Assembly: GCF_045277565.1 (NCBI RefSeq)
Contig: NZ_CP123584.1
Location: 3,596,001-3,660,000, forward strand
Length of the DNA: 64,000 nucleotides
DNA from: Aliisedimentitalea scapharcae
GTDB taxonomy: Bacteria > Pseudomonadota > Alphaproteobacteria > Rhodobacterales > Rhodobacteraceae
Reading direction: 5' to 3'
Of this stretch, positions 1 to 7,839 are shown in pieces. Every line of letters begins with the position of its first letter. Position 1 is the stretch's first letter. The position numbers were made by a program, and so were the translations under genes. The notes below the pieces were generated by a model. The model was not told where the DNA came from, did no database searches, and saw nothing but the letters and a program-made list of their open reading frames with translations.

Positions 1-1
1 C

Positions 2-418
2 AATCGGCGCGCAGCCTGGGCCAGTTGGACCTATCGATCGCAACCCCAAGGCATAGGTGTCACCTATTGGATGAACAAGCTTCAGGACATTCCCGAGACT
101 GACCCGCTTTTTGTTACTCTGAACCCATCATCCCAGATTCCCAATGACAAGATCTATGACAGGGCGGAATTCGACCATCCGATTTTCGACAAGGCCGCCC
201 TGAGGGCCCAAACCGTTATTCGCACAATGCAGGGCCAAAACCGAACCTGGTACGCAGGTGCCTATAACAGGAACGGTTTCCACGAAGACGGAATTGCCAG
301 CGCCATGCGCATTGTTCGCATGATCAACCAGCCATTTGAAATCAGCGGAGCACAAAATGCATTTGACCAGCAAAGCCCTGAAAACGGAATTCCTGTCCAC
401 CTGCGCGCAACTGTGTGA
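2..418 (+). CDS. FAD-dependent amine-oxidase-like protein, C-terminal part (cut by window start)
   Basis: The reading frame is already open at base 2 and runs 138 codons to the stop, so only the C-terminal end is visible. It contains W-x-Y-R and V-T-Y-W-M-N-x-L-Q stretches and ends with a segment resembling the C-terminal FAD-binding part (Y-N-x-x-G-F-H-E-D-G) of predicted NAD/FAD-binding proteins of the COG2907 flavin amine oxidase type. It overlaps the next gene by 62 bp, so the two are translationally linked. Such flavoproteins often sit beside cyclopropane-fatty-acid-synthase-like genes and are thought to act on membrane fatty acids. The family call rests on the C-terminal motif and the context; the FAD-binding N-terminus lies outside the window. 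Confidence 0.8.
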   Translation, partial: NRRAAWASWTYRSQPQGIGVTYWMNKLQDIPETDPLFVTLNPSSQIPNDKIYDRAEFDHPIFDKAALRAQTVIRTMQGQNRTWYAGAYNRNGFHEDGIASAMRIVRMINQPFEISGAQNAFDQQSPENGIPVHLRATV

Positions 419-1514
419 CGGGCGCCTGACCCTGCGAACGCCCGAAGGTGAGCGCTATGAATTCGGGACATCGGGACCCGAAGCCGAAATGGTGATCCGC
501 GATTGGTCTGCGGTGTCAGCGATGGCAGCCCATGGCCAGGTGGGGTTGGGCGAAGCCTATGTTCAGGGACTGTGGGACACACCGTCAATCGAAGGGCTGA
601 TGAGCGTGGCGATGCGCAATCGCGAACACTTTGGCCGCTATGACCGGGCGTCTGCTTTCAACCACATGAAATTCCGTCTTGTCGACAGGGTGTTGCGGGC
701 CAATTCCCGTGGTGGATCGCGCAAGAACATCCGGTCTCACTATGATGTTGGGAACGAATTCTACCAACTGTGGTTGGACGACGGGATGACCTATTCTTCG
801 GGTCTGTTTCAATCCGGCTGCACCGATCTGGCCAAGGCGCAGACCCACAAGAATGCCCGCGCGTTGTCCCGACTGACGGACAGGGAACAGGTATTGGAAA
901 TCGGCTGTGGTTGGGGCGGCTTTGCAGAACATGCGACCCGTGAAGGCCGCGACGTGACCGGCGTAACCATCTCACGCAGCCAGCACAGCTATGCCGAATG
1001 CAGGCTGGATGGCACGGCTGACATTCAACTGCGTGACTATCGCGATATCAGCGGAAAATTTGATAACATCGTGTCCATAGAAATGGTCGAAGCCGTCGGC
1101 GAACGCTATTGGCCCGAATTCTTTGCCACCTTGAAACAACGCCTTGCCGAAGGTGGACGGATCCTGTTGCAGGCCATTACCGTTCAAGACGACTATTTCA
1201 ACGCATACCGAGCGTCATCGGACTATATCCGCCAATATGTTTTCCCCGGGGGGATGCTGTTGTCTGATACAGTGATCGCGCAACAGGCCCGCGACGCGCA
1301 TTTGCAAGTCAGCGACAGCTTTGCGTTTGGCCAGGACTATGCCAGAACCTGCCGGATTTGGGGGTCACGTTTGGTCGCCCAAAAGCAACGCATCCTGGAA
1401 CAGGGGTTCGATACCGCCTTTTTCCGAAACTGGCAGTACTACCTCGAGATCTGCGCAGCATCCTTTGCGGTGGGGCATACAAACGTGGTTCAGGTCGAGT
1501 TGGCCCATGCCTAG
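357..1514 (+). CDS. Cyclopropane-fatty-acyl-phospholipid synthase family methyltransferase
   Basis: This 385-residue SAM-dependent methyltransferase would transfer a methyl or methylene group to unsaturated acyl chains of membrane phospholipids. Visible family marks are HYDVGNEFY (128-136), MTYSSGLF (144-151) and the SAM-binding loop VLEIGCGWGG (179-188). The ATG at 357 is preferred over the upstream in-frame TTG at 336 because GGAG lies 7 nt before it. The length matches the family (about 380-400). It overlaps both the flavoprotein before it and the chalcone-isomerase-like gene after it. Given the flavoprotein partner, it could be a specialised methylase of the furan-fatty-acid type rather than a housekeeping CFA synthase; that is inference. 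Confidence 0.93.
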   Translation: MHLTSKALKTEFLSTCAQLCDGRLTLRTPEGERYEFGTSGPEAEMVIRDWSAVSAMAAHGQVGLGEAYVQGLWDTPSIEGLMSVAMRNREHFGRYDRASAFNHMKFRLVDRVLRANSRGGSRKNIRSHYDVGNEFYQLWLDDGMTYSSGLFQSGCTDLAKAQTHKNARALSRLTDREQVLEIGCGWGGFAEHATREGRDVTGVTISRSQHSYAECRLDGTADIQLRDYRDISGKFDNIVSIEMVEAVGERYWPEFFATLKQRLAEGGRILLQAITVQDDYFNAYRASSDYIRQYVFPGGMLLSDTVIAQQARDAHLQVSDSFAFGQDYARTCRIWGSRLVAQKQRILEQGFDTAFFRNWQYYLEICAASFAVGHTNVVQVELAHA

Positions 1515-2001
1515 GCTGTTTGTCATTCTGGCATTGCTGTGTGCGCCGGCTCTATCGCAGGCCTCTGCAATCGAGGCCTCCTTGTCGGATGCCACCCTGC
1601 GCGGCAAAGCGGTGTTTCGGTTCATCGGCCTTCCTATCTACGAGGCGCGGCTCTTTACGCCTGCTGGCGCGCCGTTGGATTGGAAGCAGAATTTCGGGAT
1701 TGAGCTGAAGTATTTGCGCCAGATCAGCAAGAAAGATCTGGTTGCAAGCACTATGGATGAGCTGGGCCGCACAGGCGCACGCCTGCCGATACAGGACCAA
1801 TTGTCCCGTTGTTTCGACGATGTTGCCAAGGGAGACCGCTATCTTGCGATAACCAGAGGCCCAGACCAGATCGACTTTTGGCGCAACGATGTTTCGGTAT
1901 GCTCGCTCGGCTATCCACAGATATCCAAACGCTTCATGGCCATTTTTGTCGGCGAAAACACCCGCTCGGCATCGTTCACCCGTAAATTAAAAGGCGAATG
2001 A
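1507..2001 (+). CDS. Chalcone isomerase-like periplasmic protein
   Basis: This 164-residue protein has an N-terminal signal peptide (residues 1-20, hydrophobic core FVILALLCAPAL, cleavage near ASA). The mature part resembles the bacterial chalcone-isomerase-like fold: G-x-A-V-F-R-F-x-G-L-P-I-Y-E-A-R-L-F and L-K-Y-L-R. Bacterial members usually lack isomerase activity and may bind fatty acids. The ATG at 1507 is the only start that yields the signal peptide, and it overlaps the upstream stop by 8 bp. Membership of a lipid-modification operon fits a lipid-binding role, but the function is unproven. Confidence 0.75.
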   Translation: MPRLFVILALLCAPALSQASAIEASLSDATLRGKAVFRFIGLPIYEARLFTPAGAPLDWKQNFGIELKYLRQISKKDLVASTMDELGRTGARLPIQDQLSRCFDDVAKGDRYLAITRGPDQIDFWRNDVSVCSLGYPQISKRFMAIFVGENTRSASFTRKLKGE

Positions 2002-3227
2002 TGGTCTATCCGAGGGTCAGCCTGTATGCGCTGATGCTGGCTGCGGCTGGCATCCCGCTGTACATCCACCTCCCCCGCTTTGCTTCGGTAAATCTGGGTA
2101 TTGGGTTGGGAGTCGTCGGGACGCTGCTTTTGGCGATCAGGGTCGTTGATCTGGTGCAGGACCCCCTGATCGGCTGGGCCATAGACCGATGGCCTCGACA
2201 GCAATTGCCCTTTGCGATGCTGGCTGCTGGTGGTTTGGCGATCGGGTTCCCGCTGCTCTTTGCATTGCAACCCGGGCCGCAGGTGGTTGTCGCATTGCTG
2301 GCAGTTCTGGTCCTGTTGTTTTCAGCCTACAGCCTTGGAATGATCCTGTTGTACGGGCGCAGCGCGACCTTGGCGCACAGCCCCCGGCCCAAAGACCTCA
2401 TGACAGTGTCGGCCTATCGCGAGGCAGGCATGTTGACCGGCGTGATCCTGGCGGCAGTGTTGCCGGCGATATTTGCGGCATCAGGTGCACCAGATGGTGG
2501 CTATCGCGTTTTTGGGTTCGCTCTCGGGGTCATCGCTGTTGCGGCAGGGGTGGCCACCATCCCGATCTGGCGACGGCCCCCAATTTTGGGAACGGCTATT
2601 TCGCTGTCCGGGATGGCCCGTTCCGGTGCCTTTCGGTTGCTGCTGTTGGCCCTGATCAACAGCCTGCCAGTTGCCATCACGTCAACCCTTTTCCTGTTCT
2701 TTGTCGAAGACCGGTTGCTGTTGTCTGGCAAGTCGGGATTGCTGTTGATCATCTTTTTCTTATGCGCAGGCGTGAGCGTACCCCTCTGGGTCCGTGTGAG
2801 CCGCCACCTTGGCAACAGACAGACCCTGTTGTTGGCAATGCCCCTCTCCATTCTCGGCTTTGTCGGTGCCGCCTTTCTGGCCCCTGGAAACATGGCCGGG
2901 TTTACCGCGATCTGTATTGCCTCAGGGGCGGCGCTGGGCGCGGACATGGTCCTGCTGCCCGCCATGTTTTCCGTCGCTCTGACAAACGCCGGGTTAAAGG
3001 CATCCGCGGCCTTTGGGCTCTGGTCCTTTGCCGGGAAGCTGGGCCTGGCGCTTGCGGCCTTCACCGTTCTGCCCCTGCTAGAGTGGAACGGTTTTTCCCC
3101 CGGCCAACCCAACACAGCACAGGCACTGACCGCGCTGAACCTTGCCTATGCTGTCATACCTTGTGTTCTCAAACTCGTCGCCATCGGGTTTGTTTTCTCG
3201 CTCGCTCAAAAGGATAGAGCCCAATGA
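1998..3227 (+). CDS. MFS transporter of the GPH (sugar:cation symporter-like) type
   Basis: This is a 409-residue integral membrane protein with about 12 hydrophobic segments. The loop after the second helix carries D-x-x-Q-D-P-L-I-G-W-x-x-D-R, the signature of MelB-like GPH transporters. The start ATG overlaps the preceding stop (ATGA), so expression is coupled. Related transporters without known substrate are found beside CFA-like methylase/flavoprotein pairs in Rhodobacterales. The substrate cannot be read from the sequence, and the operon suggests a lipid-related rather than a sugar cargo. Start 1998 gives two successive ATG codons, so the true start may be 2001. Confidence 0.85.
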   Translation: MMVYPRVSLYALMLAAAGIPLYIHLPRFASVNLGIGLGVVGTLLLAIRVVDLVQDPLIGWAIDRWPRQQLPFAMLAAGGLAIGFPLLFALQPGPQVVVALLAVLVLLFSAYSLGMILLYGRSATLAHSPRPKDLMTVSAYREAGMLTGVILAAVLPAIFAASGAPDGGYRVFGFALGVIAVAAGVATIPIWRRPPILGTAISLSGMARSGAFRLLLLALINSLPVAITSTLFLFFVEDRLLLSGKSGLLLIIFFLCAGVSVPLWVRVSRHLGNRQTLLLAMPLSILGFVGAAFLAPGNMAGFTAICIASGAALGADMVLLPAMFSVALTNAGLKASAAFGLWSFAGKLGLALAAFTVLPLLEWNGFSPGQPNTAQALTALNLAYAVIPCVLKLVAIGFVFSLAQKDRAQ

Positions 3228-3784
3228 AAATTCTGACCGCCATTCTTGTTCTTGCGATGCTGATCGTTCTCGCCAAAACGCTTTTTCTCAGCTTTCAGGC
3301 GCAATCACCATCAGACTATGCCAAGACAAACCCAGCATTCGATATCAAGAAGCACCTGTCAGGAGCCATCCTGTCCGAAGGGCTGATTTTTGGACCAACC
3401 GGCAAGATGACCAGCAGCTTTGTTGCAGAAATGGTCGGAGAATGGGACGGTGACACCGGCACTTTGACCGAGCATTTCACCTATTCGAACGGCGCAGTGC
3501 AGAACAGAAAATGGTTTCTGACACTGGGGCCGGGGAATACGTTCACCGCCACCGCGGATGACATCATAGGAGAAGCCAAGGGCGAGGTTTCGGGGTCCAC
3601 GGCGACGCTGACGTACAAGATCGTTCTTCCAGAAGACGCCGGAGGGCATGTTCTGAACGTCACAGACTGGATGTATCTGACTGACAACGGAACAATCATG
3701 AACAAGTCTGAAATGCGAAAATTCGGCATCAAGGTGGCTGAACTGGTCGCAACCATGCGCCCGACACCTATCGGCAAAGACTGA
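3224..3784 (+). CDS. DUF3833 family protein
   Basis: A 186-residue protein with an N-terminal hydrophobic segment (residues 1-17), followed by a beta-rich domain carrying G-x-I-x-x-E-G-L-I-F-G-P-x-G, F-V-A-E-M-x-G-x-W and D-W-M-Y-L. This pattern matches DUF3833, a lipocalin-like family often annotated as a lipoprotein. No lipobox cysteine is visible here, so the protein is probably membrane-anchored or secreted. It overlaps the transporter gene by 4 bp and is the last clear gene of the operon. Its function is unknown; the lipocalin-like fold and neighbours suggest lipid handling in the envelope. Confidence 0.8.
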   Translation: MKILTAILVLAMLIVLAKTLFLSFQAQSPSDYAKTNPAFDIKKHLSGAILSEGLIFGPTGKMTSSFVAEMVGEWDGDTGTLTEHFTYSNGAVQNRKWFLTLGPGNTFTATADDIIGEAKGEVSGSTATLTYKIVLPEDAGGHVLNVTDWMYLTDNGTIMNKSEMRKFGIKVAELVATMRPTPIGKD

Positions 3785-4134
3785 ACCCCAGGATGATGAT
3801 GCCAAAGACATCAAGCGTTTCGCCGACTTCTTCGCAAGGCGGCTTGGTGATCTGGTGTCTTTGGCCGATGGGGTCGACATCTGTTCGCTGTCACGAGGTT
3901 GGGCGGACCAACAGACTGCCGTGGAAACCGGGCACATGGACAGTGGGCAATCCGTTATCTTGACGTCCTTCATGGGTTCCACAAAGACCATTCTCAAGCT
4001 GTTCCAGAAACCGGAAGAACACGGTATCAGCCCCGGACATGGCTTCGACATTCATGATCAGGCAATTGTCAGAATTGCCTGTGATATTTTCTGAGTTGAT
4101 GAGGATCGGTGAACGGGTGAGCAATACAATTCCG
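3785..4134. other. 350-bp stretch without a convincing gene
   Basis: The frame starting near 3783 stays open to 4094 and gives a protein-like string (R-F-A-D-F-F-A-R-R-L-G-D-L-V-S-L-A-D-G-V-D), but it has no good start codon or ribosome site and matches no family I recognise. It could be a decayed gene fragment or chance. No clear terminator is visible. Confidence 0.3.
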
Positions 4135-5046
4135 TCAATCCGGGGTCACCCTAAACTCTTTGCTTAGAAACGCTCGATCTAGTCGCCCCTGGAAGCCGAG
4201 GCAAATAACACCCAAAGCGGACATGTCATTTGTCCGTTGAACACTCCAACGTTTCCCAACTGTCTGGATCAACCAAGGCTGATTATCCGCGTCTGTAACA
4301 AAGCCCTTGGCCCGGATCACCCCCAAGCTCCCTTTGGTCAGTGATTTCGCAAGAGCCTCGGCATTCACCGGCCCCGTTGGGATCAGAACCAGGCTTTCAA
4401 AAAGCGAATCCGAATGCGCAGCGTTTTGTCCCGTGCCCGGTGACGTGATCAAACCCAAAAGAGCGTCGGGAAGGACCTGCCCATGTTGCGTCGGAATTTG
4501 AATGGCGGCGGGTGCAGCTTCGGTTATCCAGTCCGCTACCTGCTGTGCAGTCTCTTCCGAAACAAGGTCAAGTTTGTTGATGATGATGCATTCTGCATCG
4601 GAAATCTGCCTTAGGATCGTGTCGCCGATATACTCATCTAATGCTGCCTTTCGCACGGTTTCCGCATCGACAACAACCACGATCCCGTCCGAAGTCAGGC
4701 CCGGCAACAAAGACAGGCTGGCTACAATCGCCCCAGGTATCGCCACGCCGGAGCTTTCGATTATGACCGTGTCTGGCGGGGGAGACATCTGAGTCATTGA
4801 GGTCAATGCACCAAGCAGGTCGTTGCCAAATGAACAGCAAATGCAACCTCCCGCGATCGAGATCAGGCTATCGTCTTCGGCTTCAATCAGGTCTTCGTCA
4901 ATGGGCAGGTCGCCAAATTCGTTAACCAGAACTGCCAGGCGTCTGCCGTCTGCGTTGCGTAGAAGATGGTTTACCAGCGTTGTTTTTCCGGAACCGAGAT
5001 ACCCCCCAATTGTAAGCACCGGGAGAAGAGCGGTGTCTTGTGTCAC
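4135..5046 (-). CDS. CobW/G3E-family GTPase, probable zinc metallochaperone
   Basis: This 303-residue protein has the P-loop GGYLGSGKTT (14-23 region), the metal-binding CxCC motif GGCICC (66-71), E-S-S-G in switch II and N-K-L-D for guanine specificity. A C-terminal CobW_C-like domain follows. COG0523 proteins load zinc or other metals into client enzymes using GTP. Its ATG overlaps the stop of the upstream amidohydrolase (ATGA), so the two are made together. The obvious inference is that it delivers metal to that amidohydrolase. The family call is firm; the client assignment is inferred from position. Confidence 0.9.
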   Translation of the reverse strand: MTQDTALLPVLTIGGYLGSGKTTLVNHLLRNADGRRLAVLVNEFGDLPIDEDLIEAEDDSLISIAGGCICCSFGNDLLGALTSMTQMSPPPDTVIIESSGVAIPGAIVASLSLLPGLTSDGIVVVVDAETVRKAALDEYIGDTILRQISDAECIIINKLDLVSEETAQQVADWITEAAPAAIQIPTQHGQVLPDALLGLITSPGTGQNAAHSDSLFESLVLIPTGPVNAEALAKSLTKGSLGVIRAKGFVTDADNQPWLIQTVGKRWSVQRTNDMSALGVICLGFQGRLDRAFLSKEFRVTPD

Positions 5047-6686
5047 AGGTCATCCACCGAAAAGATCCGCCCCCCCTGCACAGTGCCCCATACGCCAATA
5101 TCCTTCAGGGACCACGGCTCTACGCCAGTAGGGTCATCCTCCAGAACTGCAAAGTCTGCCCGTTTTCCAACCTCGATCGAGCCAACTTCTCCGTCCATGT
5201 GCAACGTGTACGCGGCACCCAGGGTGATGGCCCACAGGGCAGCGTCAACGTCGATCTTCTCGCCCGCCCCCAGAACACGTCCAGATGCAGTGATCCGGTT
5301 GACGGCGCACCATGCCGTGAACAAGGGGCCAAGTGGGGTGACCGGAGCGTCTGAATGGATTGTCATTGGCACGCCCGTGTCCAAAGCTGTGCGACAGGCA
5401 TTCATGCGTTCAGCCCGCTCAGGACCAACCGTCAGACGGTAATGCTCATCGCCCCAAAAGAAATGATGGTTTGCAAACAGGTTCACGCACATATCGAGTT
5501 TGGCCATTTTGCGAAATTGCGCTGCATCAGCCAATTGGCAATGTTGCATGGTAAACCGATGGTCAGCGCTTGGGTGCGCCTTCAGAGCTGGCTCAAGCAT
5601 ATCCAACGCCATTTGTGTCGCCTGATCACCATTTGTGTGAGTGTGTACCTGAACCCCGGCTGCAAGCGCGCGGTGGTACAGATCCGACATCTGCTCAGGC
5701 GCGGTATACCACAACCCGTTTGGGGCACCGTTATGGTAACCCGGCCAGCGCATTCTCGCAGAAAAACCCTGAATTGACCCATCGGCGATGGCCTTGATCC
5801 GCCCAAGACGCAAGCGGTCCGTCGATCTCTCTTTGAGCTTCAGAACATAGCCGACGATCTCTTCTGCCGACATGCCAAGAAACACTTTCAGAGGGACGAT
5901 ACAGGCGGGGAAACTGTCTTCGCCAGTGACGCGCAACATCATGTCCACGCTTTCGTCTTCCAGCCGTGCGGCGAGATCGGTGCAAGTGGTGACACCAGCG
6001 CGGACGCAGAGTTTGGCGTAATCTCGCAAACCTCTTTCATCACAATCGGTCAGTGATCTGTCAAACCCTACAAATGGCCCGACCGGGGTCATTGCGTCGG
6101 GCCCATACAGCTCGCCCTTGGGCAGGCCATCGTCACCCAAGGGAATGCCGGGATGGTTGACACCCGGCTTCAGCAACCCAGCCAGTTCCAACGCCTTCGA
6201 ATTCACGTTCATGATGTGGCCCGACGCGTGCAATACACCAATTGGCCGAGTGGTTGAAACGCGGTCCAGATCGTGCCGTGTGACACGTTCGTTGTTCATG
6301 TAAATCGGGTCCAACGACCAACCCGCCAACGGTGCATTTGGATCGGTCAGCTTGGTTTCTTCTTCGCTGAGCCGCGCGATCACAGCATCAATCGTCTGCA
6401 ATCCCGACCAAGTTTTCCCGTCCGGGTCCGTCCGATCAAACCAGCCGACATAGACATTGCGCCAAAGCGTACCTTCCATGGTGTGGGCATGGCCCTCAAC
6501 AAAGCCTGGCATCAGCACCTTGTCGGCAAAACGCTCATCCAGTTCATAGTTGCCCCAAGGTGTCAGGTCGCTCAGGCTGCCGGCCCCGAGAATGCGGCCA
6601 TCCCGCACCGCCACATGGCTGACCTCGGGTTGGTTCGGGTTCATCGTCAGTATCTTACGCGCGCAATAAATGGTCGTTTTGGTCAT
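5043..6686 (-). CDS. Amidohydrolase of the YtcJ type (metal-dependent)
   Basis: This 547-residue protein starts with the beta-sandwich typical of amidohydrolases and has the metal-binding HAHTMEG after P-G-F-V-E-G. The second-metal motif is HTHTNGDQ and the late catalytic Asp sits in IHSDAPVTPLGP. The C-terminal V-G-S-I-E-V-G-K-R-A-D-F-A-V-L-E-D-D-P segment closes the composite domain. YtcJ-like members hydrolyse exocyclic amide or imine bonds of mostly unknown substrates. It is transcribed divergently from the LysR gene at 6791 and is coupled to the CobW gene. The nearby ABC importer probably supplies the substrate. No signal peptide, so cytoplasmic. Confidence 0.9.
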   Translation of the reverse strand: MTKTTIYCARKILTMNPNQPEVSHVAVRDGRILGAGSLSDLTPWGNYELDERFADKVLMPGFVEGHAHTMEGTLWRNVYVGWFDRTDPDGKTWSGLQTIDAVIARLSEEETKLTDPNAPLAGWSLDPIYMNNERVTRHDLDRVSTTRPIGVLHASGHIMNVNSKALELAGLLKPGVNHPGIPLGDDGLPKGELYGPDAMTPVGPFVGFDRSLTDCDERGLRDYAKLCVRAGVTTCTDLAARLEDESVDMMLRVTGEDSFPACIVPLKVFLGMSAEEIVGYVLKLKERSTDRLRLGRIKAIADGSIQGFSARMRWPGYHNGAPNGLWYTAPEQMSDLYHRALAAGVQVHTHTNGDQATQMALDMLEPALKAHPSADHRFTMQHCQLADAAQFRKMAKLDMCVNLFANHHFFWGDEHYRLTVGPERAERMNACRTALDTGVPMTIHSDAPVTPLGPLFTAWCAVNRITASGRVLGAGEKIDVDAALWAITLGAAYTLHMDGEVGSIEVGKRADFAVLEDDPTGVEPWSLKDIGVWGTVQGGRIFSVDDL

Positions 6687-6790
6687 AATGTCCTCGAAAC
6701 CTCAGGCTTTCCCAAAGGCTAAGGCGCTTTCATTTGCCTGAAAAATAGTTTTAGCTGACGATAAACCCCGGTTTTTTGGCGGAATGAGAA

Positions 6791-7711
6791 ATGCTGAACT
6801 TCACACTCAAGCAGTTGCGCTATGTCGAGGCCGCCGGTCGCCTTGGCTCCATCGCCAAGGCCGCGACAGAGTTGAGTATCTCACAAAGCTCTATCACAGC
6901 GGCCATTGATGCGCTGGAGCAATCGCTGGACTATGATATCTTTGTGCGCACCCCAGCCAAAGGTATTCAGGCCACGCCATCCGGGCTGGAAACGCTGCAT
7001 CTCATCAAAGGTTTTCTGGATCAATCACGGCATTTCGAAGGTGAAATCCAATCGGTGGGCAGCGACGCCGCCGGTTTGGTACGCATGGCTTGTTATGCGA
7101 CCGCCGCGCCATCGTTTTTGCCGCCGATCCTCAAGGCAATTACAGAAGAATTTCCTGGGATTTCCATCAAACTGCTAGAAGGCAACATGGCCACGACCAT
7201 GGAATTCCTGTCCGAGGGCGAGGCCGATCTGGTGTTTACCTATGGCGAGGTTACTGACAATCGACACAACTTTATGCCGTTGTTCGAAGCACCTGCATAC
7301 GCGCTCGTATCCTGTCACGATCCAGCTGCTGATGACGACAGTATCACGTTTGCGGATTTGGCCCAACGGCCTATGGTCCTGCTGGATCTGCCACGGACCA
7401 AGGACTATTTCCTTGGTATGTTCAAGGCCCGTGGGCTAAATCCAAACGTTGTCCACACCAGCCGCTCATCCGAGATTTGCCGAAGCCTTGTCGCCAGTGG
7501 ATTTGGCTTCTCGATCTTGAACATCCTGCCTCCCGAAGCACTGGGAAAGGGGTCGCCTTACCGTGCTTTACCGATTCAGGATGCGGGCCCAGCGCCCGTC
7601 TTTGGGATTGCGACGATGACGGGGGCACGCCAGCCCAAAACCGTGCGGGCCATTATCGAAACCTGTCTTCGCCTCAAGTCACGAGAAAGTTTTTCGGAAA
7701 TCACGGTTTGA
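6791..7711 (+). CDS. LysR-family transcriptional regulator
   Basis: A 306-residue LysR protein: the N-terminal winged helix-turn-helix (F-T-L-K-Q-L-R-Y-V-E-A-A then S-I-A-K-A-A-T-E-L-x-I-S-Q-S-S-I-T) is followed by a periplasmic-binding-like effector domain. It sits between the divergent amidohydrolase and the downstream ABC importer operon, the usual position for a local regulator of both. The intergenic space toward the amidohydrolase (6687-6790) contains AT-rich AAAATAGTTTTAGC, a candidate binding site. Its effector domain closely resembles that of the LysR at 51780 (shared L-L-D-L-P, Y-F, G-F-S-I-L-N-I). Confidence 0.93.
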   Translation: MLNFTLKQLRYVEAAGRLGSIAKAATELSISQSSITAAIDALEQSLDYDIFVRTPAKGIQATPSGLETLHLIKGFLDQSRHFEGEIQSVGSDAAGLVRMACYATAAPSFLPPILKAITEEFPGISIKLLEGNMATTMEFLSEGEADLVFTYGEVTDNRHNFMPLFEAPAYALVSCHDPAADDDSITFADLAQRPMVLLDLPRTKDYFLGMFKARGLNPNVVHTSRSSEICRSLVASGFGFSILNILPPEALGKGSPYRALPIQDAGPAPVFGIATMTGARQPKTVRAIIETCLRLKSRESFSEITV

Positions 7712-7839
7712 GAACAGGGATTTTGATTCCCTCATAAAATGTGTCTTTGAGGATTATTAATTCTGTTTTTTGCCGGAAAGATCCTGCGCTAGGCTTTCAC
7801 CCAATAGGAAAAAAATGTGTAATTCTGGGAGGAACAATT

